Part shown: piece by piece, positions 17,421 through 28,400 of the stretch
How the letters are laid out: each line of letters starts with the position of its first letter
Numbering within the stretch: position 1 is the stretch's first letter
Assembly (NCBI GenBank): GCA_013141505.1
Contig: JABFQX010000010.1
Span: forward strand, 99,108 to 163,107
From: Methyloglobulus sp.
GTDB taxonomy: Bacteria; Pseudomonadota; Gammaproteobacteria; Methylococcales; Methylomonadaceae
DNA: 64,000 nt
Direction of reading: 5' to 3'
The notes under the pieces: generated by a model
What the model saw: the letters and a program-made list of their open reading frames with translations, nothing else
Database searches by the model: none
What the model was told of the DNA's origin: nothing
Program-made: the position numbers and the translations under genes

Positions 17421-18344
17421 ATGAGAACAGTGTTTTACAGCCATCCGGATTTTCTGTTGCACGATACCGGTCAAGGACATCCTGAATGTGCGGATCGACT
17501 AAGGGCTATCAACAATGCCCTTGCTCAGCCAACGTTTGCGAATTTAATCAGGCTGTCACCGCCAATGGGTACAGAGCAGCAAATCCGCCTAATTCACCCG
17601 CCTGAACATATTCAACGCATTCACGATGCCTTGCCCACAGACGGTTTTCATTATCTCGATGCCGATACGGTATTGTCGCCTGGTTCCGAAAAAGCGGCTT
17701 ACTTGGCAGTGGGTGCGGTGTGCGATGCAGTTGACCAGATCCTGACAGATAAGGCGGACAATGCTTTTTGCGCGGTACGCCCTCCTGGACATCACGCCGA
17801 ACCGAATCAAGCGATGGGCTTCTGCCTGTTTAATACTGTTGCCATTGCTGCTGAATATGCCCGACAACACCATCATTTAGAACACATAGCCATTGTCGAT
17901 TTTGATGTGCATCATGGCAATGGCACACAGGCGGCTTTTTACCATCAACCAAAAGTGCTTTACGCATCCAGCCACGAGATGCCGAACTACCCCGGCACGG
18001 GTGATCCATCAGAAACTGGCGTTGGTAATATCGTTAACGTAGCACTGACCGCGGGCGATACCGGCGTTGAATTCAGGGAAAAATACGAACGTGTTATCTT
18101 ACCAGCATTGCATCGCTTCAATCCCGACTTGCTGCTGATTTCAGCCGGTTTTGATGCCCACAAAAACGATCCTTTAGCTTCGATCAAATTGGTGAAGGAA
18201 GATTATCGCTGGGTCACCCAAGCCTTAATGGATATTGCCGACCGTTATTGCAAAGGCCGGATTATTTCGGTTTTGGAAGGTGGCTATAAACTAAAGGCTC
18301 TCGCGGATAGCGTGGCTGTGCATGTCGAAACTTTGCTGCAATAG
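17421..18344 (+). CDS. Histone-deacetylase-superfamily amidohydrolase (AcuC/APAH-like)
   Basis: A 307-residue member of the arginase/deacetylase superfamily. Visible are the N-terminal 'HDTGQGHPECADRL', the catalytic-loop 'RPPGHHAEPNQAMGFCLFN' (paired His), the zinc ligands in 'VDFDVHHGNGTQ' and 'SAGFDAHKNDPL', and 'EGGYK' near the end. Zinc-dependent removal of acetyl groups from lysine or polyamine amides; the real substrate of bacterial class-II-like enzymes is often unknown. Cytoplasmic; GAGAG ribosome site. Free-standing between the PEGA gene and a convergent L,D-transpeptidase. Confidence 0.92.
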   Translation: MRTVFYSHPDFLLHDTGQGHPECADRLRAINNALAQPTFANLIRLSPPMGTEQQIRLIHPPEHIQRIHDALPTDGFHYLDADTVLSPGSEKAAYLAVGAVCDAVDQILTDKADNAFCAVRPPGHHAEPNQAMGFCLFNTVAIAAEYARQHHHLEHIAIVDFDVHHGNGTQAAFYHQPKVLYASSHEMPNYPGTGDPSETGVGNIVNVALTAGDTGVEFREKYERVILPALHRFNPDLLLISAGFDAHKNDPLASIKLVKEDYRWVTQALMDIADRYCKGRIISVLEGGYKLKALADSVAVHVETLLQ

Positions 18345-18384
18345 GATTGGGATTGCCGCAGGTATACTTAATGAGACCCTGAAA

Positions 18385-19716
18385 TCAACTTCTGGTAAGG
18401 TTGAGTTTCGGTTTTAACAACTTGGTTTCAATCTCGAAGTCAAAACGGATACGCCCTGCTGCTTCGTTAGCCTGCTTCTTGTTTTTGAACGGCCCGGCTA
18501 CAACTTGGTAAGTGTTGGCGTTTTGCACTTTCCGGGCAGGAATGGGCGGCCCTTGGTGGTTCAACATGGCTGCCAGTTTTTGGGCATCATTTTCATTGTT
18601 GAATGAAGCCACCAACATCGCCCAGTCGCTGTCGTTTAATGTTTCGACGACAGGTTGACCGTACAATCTGGTCGGATGCGCCAACTGCACCGCTTTACTG
18701 GAAAGTTCCGCTACGTCCGAACTGTTTGCCAAGATGGGTGTTGGAATGCCATCTGCACGGTCAATAACACGGTCAACCTTATTCCAATCTACGTCCGCAT
18801 GGTGTTGTTTAGCCAATTTACCCAATTCTTTTATCACCTGCTTTTTAAGCTGGCGCTTAGACAATAACCATTTTTCCAAAGGTTCATTGGCTTCAAGATA
18901 CAGCATATTGTTATGCCAGGCGGTTAGATAAGGGTCATGTACAACACGCACGGGTGTGCCTACGGATACCTTTTTGAATAAGACTTCGATATCTTCAGGA
19001 TACATCTGGATACAGCCGTGGCTGATCTGCATACCGATACCAAAAGGTTTGTTGGTGCCATGGATCAAGTAACTGCCAATCGCCAGCCGCATCGCATAAT
19101 AACCCAAGGGATTATCAGGCCCGGAACGCACGACACTAGGCAAATAATGGCCCTTTGCCGCGTGTTCACGATGGATGGATGGCGGCACATGCCAGTCTGG
19201 ATTCGGGGTTTTGACCGCCACGCTGGTCATGCCGGTTGGCGTATTCCAGCCGTCACGACCGATACCAACCGGATAGGTGTAGACTTTATTGGGGTCTTTT
19301 TTCGGGTAGTAAAACATCCGCATATTGGCAACATTGAGGACAATGCCTTTATGGGGCGCATCCGGCAAAATAAATTGCAAAGGCAATAAAACGCGGCTAT
19401 TCGCGGCGGGAGTCCAAGGCGAAACAGTCGTGTTTGCGGCAGTAATATCGTTATAACCCAAGCCAAAATGACGGGCAATGTCCGGTAGGGTGTCGCGTTC
19501 TTGGGTATCGACGGCAGCCAACTCGCCAATCAAGGCTTGATCACCTGACAGGTCAAACTCATGTTTGGTCACATCCGCTTGCAATGGCACTCTTAATCCG
19601 CCTGCGTCGGCGCGACCTCCAAAGTCAAAGTAGTTTGACATCGATTGGCAACCACTCAGCAATATAACCATTGCAAATAAGCTGATGAATGAAAATGTTT
19701 TTTTAACAATCAACAT
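18385..19716 (-). CDS. L,D-transpeptidase lipoprotein with a SPOR domain
   Basis: A 443-residue envelope protein. A lipobox (ILLSGC) is followed by a LysM-like segment ('DTLPDIARHFGLGYNDITAA'), then the YkuD catalytic domain with its motif HGTN...SHGCIQM (nucleophile Cys in SHGC). Residues ~365-440 form a SPOR domain ('WAMLVASFNNENDAQKLAAM', 'YQVVAGPFKNKKQANEAAGR'), which binds denuded septal glycan. It should form 3-3 cross-links or attach proteins to peptidoglycan. The LysM-YkuD core is like E. coli ErfK/YbiS; the added SPOR domain suggests localisation to the division site. Confidence 0.92.
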   Translation of the reverse strand: MLIVKKTFSFISLFAMVILLSGCQSMSNYFDFGGRADAGGLRVPLQADVTKHEFDLSGDQALIGELAAVDTQERDTLPDIARHFGLGYNDITAANTTVSPWTPAANSRVLLPLQFILPDAPHKGIVLNVANMRMFYYPKKDPNKVYTYPVGIGRDGWNTPTGMTSVAVKTPNPDWHVPPSIHREHAAKGHYLPSVVRSGPDNPLGYYAMRLAIGSYLIHGTNKPFGIGMQISHGCIQMYPEDIEVLFKKVSVGTPVRVVHDPYLTAWHNNMLYLEANEPLEKWLLSKRQLKKQVIKELGKLAKQHHADVDWNKVDRVIDRADGIPTPILANSSDVAELSSKAVQLAHPTRLYGQPVVETLNDSDWAMLVASFNNENDAQKLAAMLNHQGPPIPARKVQNANTYQVVAGPFKNKKQANEAAGRIRFDFEIETKLLKPKLNLTRS

Positions 19717-19887
19717 GAGGTATTTATATGCCTAAATAAGAGTTTTTACCTGAACAACCACTGCAATTTTTACAACTTAAAGATTGGGCTACCAACTTTG
19801 CAAGTGTAGTATATTTGCGATTAAGAAAACATTAAACCTTGTTTTTCAATTTCAAATCTATCGCTATCAACAATAGGAAACTATTTT

Positions 19888-20463
19888 ATGGGCAAATGTC
19901 TGTGGGCGCTTAATAGCCCTAAAGAGGAACATTACCACGATCATGAATGGGGCGTTCCTGTGCATGACGACCAGCTGCTATTTGAATTTCTGGTGCTGGA
20001 AGGCGCACAGGCTGGGCTTAGTTGGTCGACCATCCTGAACAAACGCGAAGGCTACCGCAAAGCCTTCGACAATTTTGCCGTGGAAAAAGTCGCGCGTTAT
20101 AACGAAAGTAAAGTGAACGAATTACTGGCGAACCCCGACATTATCCGCAACAAACTGAAAGTTAATTCCGCCATTTCCAACGCCCAAGCCTTTATTAAAG
20201 TACAAGATGAATTCGGCAGTTTTGATGAGTACATTTGGCGCTTTGTGGATGGCAAACCCATCCAGAATAGCTGGCAACATCATCATGAACTGCCCGCGTC
20301 TACCCGCCTGTCTGAACTGGTAAGCCGCGATTTAAAAAAGCGTGGTTTCAAATTTGTCGGCAGCGTTATCTGCTATGCCCACATGCAAGCGACGGGCATG
20401 GTCAATGACCATACTGTCGATTGTTTTCGTTATCCGCAAATAATGGCGTTGATTGAAACTTAA
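19888..20463 (+). CDS. tag: DNA-3-methyladenine glycosylase I
   Basis: A 191-residue base-excision repair glycosylase. The zinc-binding residues known for E. coli Tag fall at the same positions: C4 (MGKCLW), H17 (HYHDHEWG), H175 and C179 (NDHTVDCF). 'FEFLVLEGAQAGLSWSTIL' is the family signature. It excises 3-methyladenine from alkylated DNA. AGGAAA precedes the ATG. Divergent from the L,D-transpeptidase gene. Confidence 0.97.
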   Translation: MGKCLWALNSPKEEHYHDHEWGVPVHDDQLLFEFLVLEGAQAGLSWSTILNKREGYRKAFDNFAVEKVARYNESKVNELLANPDIIRNKLKVNSAISNAQAFIKVQDEFGSFDEYIWRFVDGKPIQNSWQHHHELPASTRLSELVSRDLKKRGFKFVGSVICYAHMQATGMVNDHTVDCFRYPQIMALIET

Positions 20464-20533
20464 CGGTATTGAACAATGGCACTAACAGAGGTATTTAAAA
20501 TACTCAACTACATATTACTTACTTTACATATGA

Positions 20534-20956
20534 TCAAAATTTTCCCGTCACCCGGTCAAAATCGCCCAGCCCTGAATAACCATGGGTCGAATTGTTGAAC
20601 ACAACTTTACCATGGTGCGCCACGTTCACCGCCGGCACAGTGTCTAGTTTGTCCAGGTAAATCCATATCTGCGTGCCAACGCTCAGATTAACTGTGACCA
20701 CACAGGTTGAAGATACCGCATAAGTGCCGGAACCTGATGCCGCTTGAGAAACTCCGTCCGTAACGGCAATCCCCGCTAAAGTCGCCTTCCCGGCACCGTC
20801 AAAACCAAGCCTTCCAGCGCCGTAAACGGCGGAACCGCTAACAATCGAAGCCGCTTCGTAGGCATAAGCCCCCGTTACCGTCTTGGCGTTGCATACCCCA
20901 GCATGGGTGTTAATAGCTGGCAACAAGGCAATGGCAGCAATCATAAGTCTTTTCAT
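20534..20956 (-). CDS. Small secreted protein of unknown function
   Basis: A 140-residue protein with a clean signal peptide (MKRLMIAAIALLPAINTHA) and a mature Gly/Ala/Ser-rich beta-type sequence ('GAYAYEAASIVSGSAVYGAG', 'GKATLAGIAVTDGVSQ', 'VNLSVGTQIWIYLDKL'), with two cysteines that could pair. Probably periplasmic or extracellular. I do not recognise a family. Monocistronic. Confidence 0.65.
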   Translation of the reverse strand: MKRLMIAAIALLPAINTHAGVCNAKTVTGAYAYEAASIVSGSAVYGAGRLGFDGAGKATLAGIAVTDGVSQAASGSGTYAVSSTCVVTVNLSVGTQIWIYLDKLDTVPAVNVAHHGKVVFNNSTHGYSGLGDFDRVTGKF

Positions 20957-21155
20957 TCAAATCTATCCATGTTGGGTTAATGTCGCGGCAAAGTATGGCA
21001 GGATATGCACCTTAGTAAATACGTAGGTTCAGATATTGCTGGGAAGTTCACAAAATTATTTTTATCTTTGCTGACATTGACCTCAGTAGACCAGAAACCA
21101 GAACAGCGTCCCCTATCTCTACTTTCTGCGCCCCCTACCTGTATGTGTACCTAGA

Positions 21156-21341
21156 TTAACAACACCGCTTAACACCATCCCACAAACCATCCTGCCAACG
21201 CTTGAAAAACTCGGCTTTCGTCAATGGCGGTTCCTTGTTGCCTTGATGATGGTTCGCATAATGCCGCAAATAACGCTCGTAAGCATCATCGCCCGATAAT
21301 TGCCGGACCGCCCGCCAAACACGCTTTAATCGTAGCACCAT
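21156..21341 (-). CDS. YbdD/YjiX family protein, CstA partner
   Basis: A 61-residue DUF466 protein ('YERYLRHYANHHQGNKEPPL', 'TKAEFFKRWQ', ending RCC), the same length and ending as E. coli YbdD. The start at 21341 overlaps the cstA stop as TGATG with AGGA upstream, so translation is coupled. In E. coli such proteins are needed for CstA/BtsT-type pyruvate or peptide uptake. Confidence 0.88.
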   Translation of the reverse strand: MVLRLKRVWRAVRQLSGDDAYERYLRHYANHHQGNKEPPLTKAEFFKRWQDGLWDGVKRCC

Positions 21342-23410
21342 CAATCCTGTAACCAATCTTCCACCAATCGGCTAGGACTATGCGCGGTTTCGGTAGTGGG
21401 CAAGACGGGTTTGCCGATCAGATAACGAACCACAACCCGCACCATATCTAATACAATCAACCATAATAAAGCGATAAAAAAAATGGTGATAACGCCATCC
21501 AGATGGAAGTTAAAAATTAATTGCGGGGCAACCAAGGCTTTTTCTGGCGGCAATAGGTTTGCCGCCAATTTATCGGACAAATCATTGGCGGCGGCAAAAA
21601 AGCCGATACGAATGTCGTCACTGGTTATTTTCTGCCATGCCGCCGTACTGGTGATGGTAATCAGCCAAAGCAAGGGTAATGCCGTCACCCAGGCATAACG
21701 CAGTTTACCGGATTTAACCAAAATTCCTGTTGCGACAGATAAGGCAATGGCGGCGAGCATTTGATTGGCAATGCCAAACAACGGCCACAGTATATTTACG
21801 CCGCCATTGGGATCTATGACACCGATATACAAAAAGTACCCCCACGCCGCCACGACCAACGCACTGCTAGAAACAACCGAAGGTGTCCATGACGTTTCGC
21901 CCATTTTCGGCCAGATATTGCCCAGCATATCTTGCAACATAAAGCGCCCAACCCGGGTTCCGGCATCGAGCGTGGTCAAAATAAAAATAGCTTCGAACAT
22001 GATCGCGAAGTGATACCACATCGCCAACAAACTATCCCCGAAGGCGCTGCCAAAAATGCTCGCCATACCCACCGCCAAGGACGGTGCGCCACCCGTGCGG
22101 GCAAATAAGGTGACCTCCCCCATTTGCTGCGCTAATGTTTGCATTTGCTCGACCGTCACCGGAAAACCCCATGCGGTTATGGTCTGCACCGCTTTTGCGG
22201 CATCAGTACCCACGATACCAGCAGAACTGTTGATGGCAAAAAACACACCTGGATCAAGTACGGTTGCCGCTATCATCGCCATGACCGCCACGAACGATTC
22301 CAACAACATGCCGCCATAGCCGATCATGCGAATATCACCTTCGTTTGCCAATAATTTAGGTGTCGTACCCGATGAAATCAGCGCATGAAAACCGGAAATA
22401 GCGCCGCAAGCAATGGTGATAAATACAAACGGGAATAATTTGCCGCCGAAAATAGGCCCAGTACCATCGATAAATTGAGTGATTGCGGGCATTTTTACAT
22501 CAGGACGCAAAAAAATTATCGCGACCGCCAATAAGGTAATCGTGCCTAGCTTCATGTACGTAGACAAGTAATCACGCGGTGCCAGCAGCAACCAAACCGG
22601 CAAAATGGCTGCGGCGAAACCGTAGACCATTATGCACCAGGCCAACGTCAAGCCTTCATGGTCAAACCAAACTCTCAGTGATTCCTGATGATCCACCCAG
22701 CCACCTAAAGCAACTGACGACAATAACAAAAATACGCCCAATACCGTGGCTTCCAGCACCTGCCCGGGGCGTAAATGGCGCATATACACGCCGACAATAA
22801 TCGCAATGGGGATGGTTGCGGACACCGTAAATGTCGCCCAGGGGCTGTGCTTCATGGCATTTACCACAACCAAACCCAGCACGGCAATCAAGATAATCAT
22901 GATGGCGAAGGTGGCAATCAACGCCGCTGTGCCGCCCAACACACCCAGCTCGTCACGCGCCATTTGCCCCAGACTTTTCGCATCACGTCGGGTCGATAAA
23001 AACAAGATCGTCATATCCTGTACACAACCACCCAACACTGCACCAAACAATATCCAGAGCGTACCCGGCAAATAACCAAACTGAGCCGCCAAAGTAGGCC
23101 CAACTAACGGCCCAGGGCCGGCGATTGCAGCAAAATGGTGACCAAACACAATCCACTTATTGGTTGGCACAAAATCATGGCCGTTATCCAAACGCTCTGC
23201 GGGCGTGGCACGGGTGTCGTCAACCGCCAACACTGTCAAGGCAATCCATTTTGCATAAAAGCGATAGGCAATCGCGTACACACACAAGGCCGCCGCAATA
23301 AACCACAAGGCATTGATGTTTTCTCCGCGATTCAGCGCAATACCGCCAACGGCAGATGCACCCAGTAAGGCAATCAACATCCAGATCAATTTTTCAGCTA
23401 TTTTGTTCAT
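21341..23410 (-). CDS. cstA: Carbon starvation protein A family transporter
   Basis: A 689-residue polytopic membrane protein with about 16-18 hydrophobic segments. Family landmarks include 'NKWIVFGHHFAAIAGPGPLV', 'GALVGPTLAAQFGYLP'-type glycine-rich loop, 'GGCVQDMTILFLSTRRDAKS', and 'HALISSGTTPKLLANEGDIR'. CstA/BtsT proteins import peptides or pyruvate, typically under carbon limitation. Length agrees with E. coli CstA (701). Coupled to ybdD downstream. Regulation is not evident: no CRP-like site is seen in the 240-nt divergent spacer. Confidence 0.95.
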   Translation of the reverse strand: MNKIAEKLIWMLIALLGASAVGGIALNRGENINALWFIAAALCVYAIAYRFYAKWIALTVLAVDDTRATPAERLDNGHDFVPTNKWIVFGHHFAAIAGPGPLVGPTLAAQFGYLPGTLWILFGAVLGGCVQDMTILFLSTRRDAKSLGQMARDELGVLGGTAALIATFAIMIILIAVLGLVVVNAMKHSPWATFTVSATIPIAIIVGVYMRHLRPGQVLEATVLGVFLLLSSVALGGWVDHQESLRVWFDHEGLTLAWCIMVYGFAAAILPVWLLLAPRDYLSTYMKLGTITLLAVAIIFLRPDVKMPAITQFIDGTGPIFGGKLFPFVFITIACGAISGFHALISSGTTPKLLANEGDIRMIGYGGMLLESFVAVMAMIAATVLDPGVFFAINSSAGIVGTDAAKAVQTITAWGFPVTVEQMQTLAQQMGEVTLFARTGGAPSLAVGMASIFGSAFGDSLLAMWYHFAIMFEAIFILTTLDAGTRVGRFMLQDMLGNIWPKMGETSWTPSVVSSSALVVAAWGYFLYIGVIDPNGGVNILWPLFGIANQMLAAIALSVATGILVKSGKLRYAWVTALPLLWLITITSTAAWQKITSDDIRIGFFAAANDLSDKLAANLLPPEKALVAPQLIFNFHLDGVITIFFIALLWLIVLDMVRVVVRYLIGKPVLPTTETAHSPSRLVEDWLQD

Positions 23411-23680
23411 GTCTTTTAATATTGCAAATTTAGGAATTTCCAGTGCTGTTTACAATTCATCCCCTGACCTTGTTGCCCCTGCTTAAACATATCAGTTAGA
23501 TAATTGAGTTTTAATCAAACCGTTGCCGTTAATGTCAACCATACCGTTTTTGCATCGACAATATGATAGCCCAATGGTCAACAACCAGATTTTTACCGTG
23601 AATCCTGGGTTTTCGCCCTTAAAAGACGGATTGCCCAATCAGATGGTAATATGGAAAAGAGCATACTACATAACGAAGAC

Positions 23681-24412
23681 ATGAGAAAAAATATCCTAAT
23701 CACCGGCGCAGCCAAACGCATAGGCGCGACCTGTGCACGACTGTTGCATGAGCAAGGTTGTAACATACTGGTGCATTTTAATACCTCGCGTGTCGAAGCG
23801 GAGTCGCTTTGTGCTGAACTCAACCAAAAACGCCCCGATTCCGCAGCGCTATTTCAGTGTGACCTGCTAAATATGCAAGCCCTAGAAACACTTGCCGAAA
23901 CCGCCGCCGAGCACTGGGGCGGGGTTGATACGCTTATAAATAATGCCTCGGCATTTTATCCAACGCCCTTTGCCGACGTGACCGAACAACACTGGGAAGA
24001 CTTATTGGGCAGCAACCTGAAAACACCTTTTTTTCTATCTAAGGCATTGGCAGATAAGCTGAAGTTACGCCAAGGTTGCATCATCAATATCGTTGACATC
24101 CACGCCGAACGCGGCTTGCCCGGTCACTCTGTGTATAGCATTGCCAAAGCCGGATTGGTCGCGATGACTAAAATTTTGGCAAAAGAATTAGGCCCAGAAA
24201 TCCGCGTCAATGCCGTTGCGCCAGGCGCTATGCTATGGCCTGAAAAAGGCTTATCAGATCATGAAAAAACTGAAATCCTGCAACGCGTGCCGCTGGGTCG
24301 GTGTGGCTCTCCTGATGATATTGCCAAAGCCGTTCTGTATCTGATTAAGGATGCGGATTATGTGACCGGACAAGTCATCACGGTAGATGGTGGTCGTACT
24401 TTGTTTTATTGA
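23681..24412 (+). CDS. SDR oxidoreductase, pteridine reductase type (FolM-like)
   Basis: A 243-residue Rossmann-fold enzyme. 'ILITGAAKRIGATCARLLHE' is a TGxxxRIG nucleotide motif in which Arg replaces the usual Gly, typical for NADPH-dependent pteridine reductases (PTR1/FolM). Further: 'LINNASAFYPTPFADVTE', catalytic Asp-Tyr-Lys around 'IVDIHAERGLPGHSVYSIAK' (the usual Ser is Asp, as in PTR1/FolM), and 'VAPGAMLWPE'. It should reduce dihydrobiopterin/dihydromonapterin or dihydrofolate. An upstream ATG at 23651 would add ten residues; the MRKNILIT start is more usual for the family. Confidence 0.85.
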   Translation: MRKNILITGAAKRIGATCARLLHEQGCNILVHFNTSRVEAESLCAELNQKRPDSAALFQCDLLNMQALETLAETAAEHWGGVDTLINNASAFYPTPFADVTEQHWEDLLGSNLKTPFFLSKALADKLKLRQGCIINIVDIHAERGLPGHSVYSIAKAGLVAMTKILAKELGPEIRVNAVAPGAMLWPEKGLSDHEKTEILQRVPLGRCGSPDDIAKAVLYLIKDADYVTGQVITVDGGRTLFY

Positions 24413-24734
24413 AACGGCGTTTTACCTGAAATATCATAGCTACGATAAGTTTTTTCCGCTCTGGGCGTTAGGTCGCTACCGTAATGAGCAGCTTGCTGCA
24501 TTATGAAAAACTTATAGATCGTACGTTTCCGGTATTATCGGCATTGAGTTAAGCCGTTCATGGTTAGTCATTTGGCTGCGTTGAAACAAACATGTCAGGT
24601 ATGCCAAATAGATCACAGCTTTTTAGGTAAAACTTTCCTAAAGTGCCAAACCGTTCACAACATTTTTGCTCACCACCAAATAAAATATCAGTGAATTAAA
24701 AAACACTCTATTTTATTTCTTGGGAACTTTGTCG
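24413..24734. other. Spacer before the giant ImpA-type gene
   Basis: About 320 nt. Holds an imperfect hairpin (AATGAGCAGC/GCTGCATT around 24484-24503). No gene, RNA or repeat recognised; the promoter of the giant secreted protein should be here. Confidence 0.35.
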
Positions 24735-25061
24735 ATGAACGCAATTAAGGGAGCTACCTTTGGCCGTAAGTTATTGTCAAAGATTGCTTTAACTGTCCTG
24801 TTAAGCCTTTTTGGAATAGCCGTTTTCGCCGCTCAAAATATACCTCCTAAAATAAGTGGCATCCCTGTTAAAAGCATCAATGTCGGCAAGGCTTACCGAT
24901 TTGTTCCTGTAGCTAGTGACCCAAATAAAGATAAGTTAACATTCACAATTGCAAACAAACCTACATGGGCTAGTTTTAATATAACAACTGGCGCTTTGAC
25001 GGGCATACCTACGGCAGCAAAAGTGGGTATTACCAAAGCAATAACGATTATTGCGTCCTAG
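24735..25061 (+). pseudogene. N-terminal fragment of the giant secreted protein, separated by a frameshift
   Basis: From ATG 24735 the frame gives a signal peptide (KIALTVLLSLFGIAVFAA) and one putative Ig-like domain ('GIPVKSINVGKAYRFVPVAS', 'NKPTWASFNITTGALTGIPT'), then stops at TAG 25061. The matching end of that domain continues immediately in another frame ('LDSKGGIARLAAFNLTV'), the same as the end of the next Ig repeat ('SDGKGGIARLAAFNLTVTQP'). So the stop is a frameshift: a 2-nt gain or 1-nt loss near 25050. Without it the signal peptide and the 1451-residue part below would be a single protein of about 1,680 residues. Sequencing error cannot be excluded. Confidence 0.8.
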
Positions 25062-25408
25062 ACAGCAAAGGCGGCATTGCCCGCCTCGCCGCATTCAACC
25101 TGACCGTCATACAACCAAACCGTATTCCGGTAATAAACGGTACACCATTAACCACAATCAATGTCGGAAAGGCATACAATTTTACCCCTGCTGCGAGTGA
25201 TTTAGATAAAAATCCCTTAACATTTAGTATTTCCAATAAACCTGCCTGGGCTAGTTTTAATATCAAAACTGGCGCACTGACGGGAACACCGACAACAGCG
25301 AATGTCGGCATCACCAAAGCTATCGGCATCAGTGTCAGCGATGGCAAGGGCGGCATTGCCCGTCTTGCGGCATTCAACCTGACCGTCACGCAACCTAACC
25401 GTGCACCG

Positions 25409-28400
25409 GTGATTAGCGGCATACCAACACCCAATGTCTCAACCGGTGTAGGCTACAGCTTTACGCCAACTGCCAGCGATGCGGACAATGACACCCTAAC
25501 CTACAGCATCACCAATAAGCCTGTATGGGCGACTTTCAATAGCGCAACCGGAGAGCTGAGCGGTACGCCCAGTTTGGCGAATATCGGCAAGACAAAAGCC
25601 ATCAACGTCAGCGTTTCTGATGGCAAGTCAGCCCTAGTAAGTTTGCCAACTTTTGACCTGACGGTTGCAATAGATCCGCTGACTTATCAAGCAGGCCTAG
25701 GGGTCGGTATTGATGTCGATTGGGCAAATACCAACCCAGGCATTAATGCCTACAAGACCGACATGGTAAGAGCATTTGTTGCTCGCGGCATTAAGCACGT
25801 CCGTATTCGCGTTCAATTTGATCTTACTCAGCCAGCATCGCCACAATCAACAATTACTCTGTTGCAACACCTTGATAAGGTTGTTCAGGACTGCTTGGAT
25901 AACGGTCTTGTCCCAGTTATTGCCTACTATGCCACTGTAATTAAGCAATGTCCTGTGGAGGGTACGAATTGTACTCAAGCTCAAGCTGATGAAAACCGGA
26001 CAGCGCTTATCAGTTGGTGGCGGACGGTAGCTGAGCATTTTAAAGATTTTTCCCCCAAACTCAGCTTTAACTTAATCGTTGAGACTACCGATGCGCTTGG
26101 CAAACTGCCCGATGTATTAAACAGTCTTTACGCGGAAGTAATCCCTGTCATCCGAGCAACCAACCCAACTCGACTCATAATGGCAGCGCCCATTAAAATC
26201 TCTGACCCAGTTGAATTGCCCCAATTACAACTACCACCCAATGACCCTTACCTGATGGCGGAATGGCATTTTTATGCTGCCGGCCCTCAAAAAGACAATG
26301 TCCGCAAGCAGTGGACAATTGGCAGCACAGACGAACAAAAATTAATTACTGATGCCATAACAGCGGCCAAGTCCTGGCAAACTAATCATATCCCGACTTG
26401 GGTTGGCGCCTGGATGGCCAATAATTTCAATGATCTATTCAATAACTCTGGCGGGGATTATAGTGTTCCTGAACAGGCTATTTTTGCCAGTTTCATGTCT
26501 TATCAACTGGAAAAAGCAGGCATCCCTTTCGCAGTAAACTCGGACACCAAGTTTTATGATCGGGACAAGCTGGAATGGATAAAAGCACAAGAGCCGGTAC
26601 TCGATGAAATTTTGCGGAAAAAATCTTTTGTGCCAAATACCCCGCCGGTAATCGCTGGAGTGCCTGCTACCTTAGCCGAGGTTGGCAAGCCTTACCTCTT
26701 TAAGCCAACAGTAAGTGATACCGAAGACAGCATTTTCCTGTTTGCGGTACTTAATAAGCCAACATGGATGGTCTTCAATGCTGCCACAGGGGAATTAAGT
26801 GGAACGCCGACGGCGAACGATATTCTTATTGTTAATAATGTGCAGATTATTGTCAGTGACCGCAAAGACGGTATCAGTGCCTTACCGGCATTCAACCTAA
26901 CGGTTCACTCCGCTGCATATAAGGATGCACTCCAGACGGGAATGGCAACGGGTATTACTGCCCCTGAGTTAAGGCTGGAAGCCGATACTTTCGTTGCAAA
27001 TACCAAAACGCAACAGGCTCAAACCATTAACAACATTTTCCGCTTGGCAAATAATGGCAGTCTACAAACTGAGAGCATCAGTGGTATAACTTGGGATCCA
27101 AGCCACGATTCTGTATGGCTGAATAACTTAAACCCTGTCGCCAATATGCCGACATTGGTGTCAAATGCTGCGGCTAAATCCGATAAAATAAGTCAGAAAA
27201 AGACCCTTGGGATTGCTGGGGTAAAAGCCAATGGTGCACGTTACGCCGTCATGGGGGCTAATCCCCTGCATGATCTGTCCCGGACAACGGAACCCGGAGG
27301 CACTGGCAATGCCCAACTTAACGAGTTCTTAAAAAGTCAATTGGCTTGGTTGACCCAACGTAACGACTTGGCGACAAGCACTTTCAAGGTGGTGATTGCC
27401 CATCAATCGGATTCGTATTGGTTTAAACACGATGCCACCACCCGTAACTGGATTACGACCAATTATCCCAATGCCACAGTCAATATCAGTGATGAATGTG
27501 AAAGCGCGCTGTTAGCCGGATGCTTATCGGGTGCCAACTTATTGGTGATTGGGCGTGACAATGGCAGCGAAGATAACCATAGCGTGCCATTTGACCTCAA
27601 CACCGTTATGCAAACGGTAAAGACGGCGCAAGCGAACGGAATTCCAGTCCTTTATTTACAGTATGACGGCAGCATGAATGACTTAGGGTTGGCAATGATG
27701 GATTACTTCTCACTGACGACAACTGACAATTATTGGCGCCAAGAGTATCTGGACAATTTTAGCCCCACCTCGTTGAATGTAGGTGCCAGTAATAATTTAG
27801 ACGCTATCCAGACCGTTATTGATGCCCTCGACAGCGGTACTTACAACTTTGCCTTTGATTCGGTTAATTGTGTCAATAATGTCGGAACCATAAATTGCGA
27901 TGCTGCCAAGGTTAACGACCAGACGAGCGGCAACACCCTGCAAACGCAATTTTTCGCCGGTGTCGAGACAATCCGCGCCAGTTTACAGGCGTTGGATCAA
28001 AAAAATGTCAATGTTTTTGCGTTGGATGACAGCTATCGCTTGCTGAAAACGGCGATCTTGTTGGGTGACAAATATCGTGAACAAATCCATTATCCGATGG
28101 ACAAGATCAATACGGATAACGCCACCTTCTTCAAGGCGCTGTTTGCCGATTATACGGTGCATTACGCCCGTCCTAACAATGCTTACCAGCCGGATATGGG
28201 TGATTTTACCGATGCCCAGGTTGTCCAGAACACCGCACCGACCATCAGCAAAACACTGTCTTACACGCCAACGGTTTTTGATGAGTGGACTAGCACTGGC
28301 TTGTACGCACCACCCGGTAAGACAATTACCGTGCGTCGGACTGATAACGGAACATCTGAAGTCAAAATACGCTTCAATTATCTACGGGAAAGTACCAAGT

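Noticed and set aside
21483..23368. Several plus-strand frames opposite cstA
   Set aside because: Shadows of the well-supported CstA family gene.
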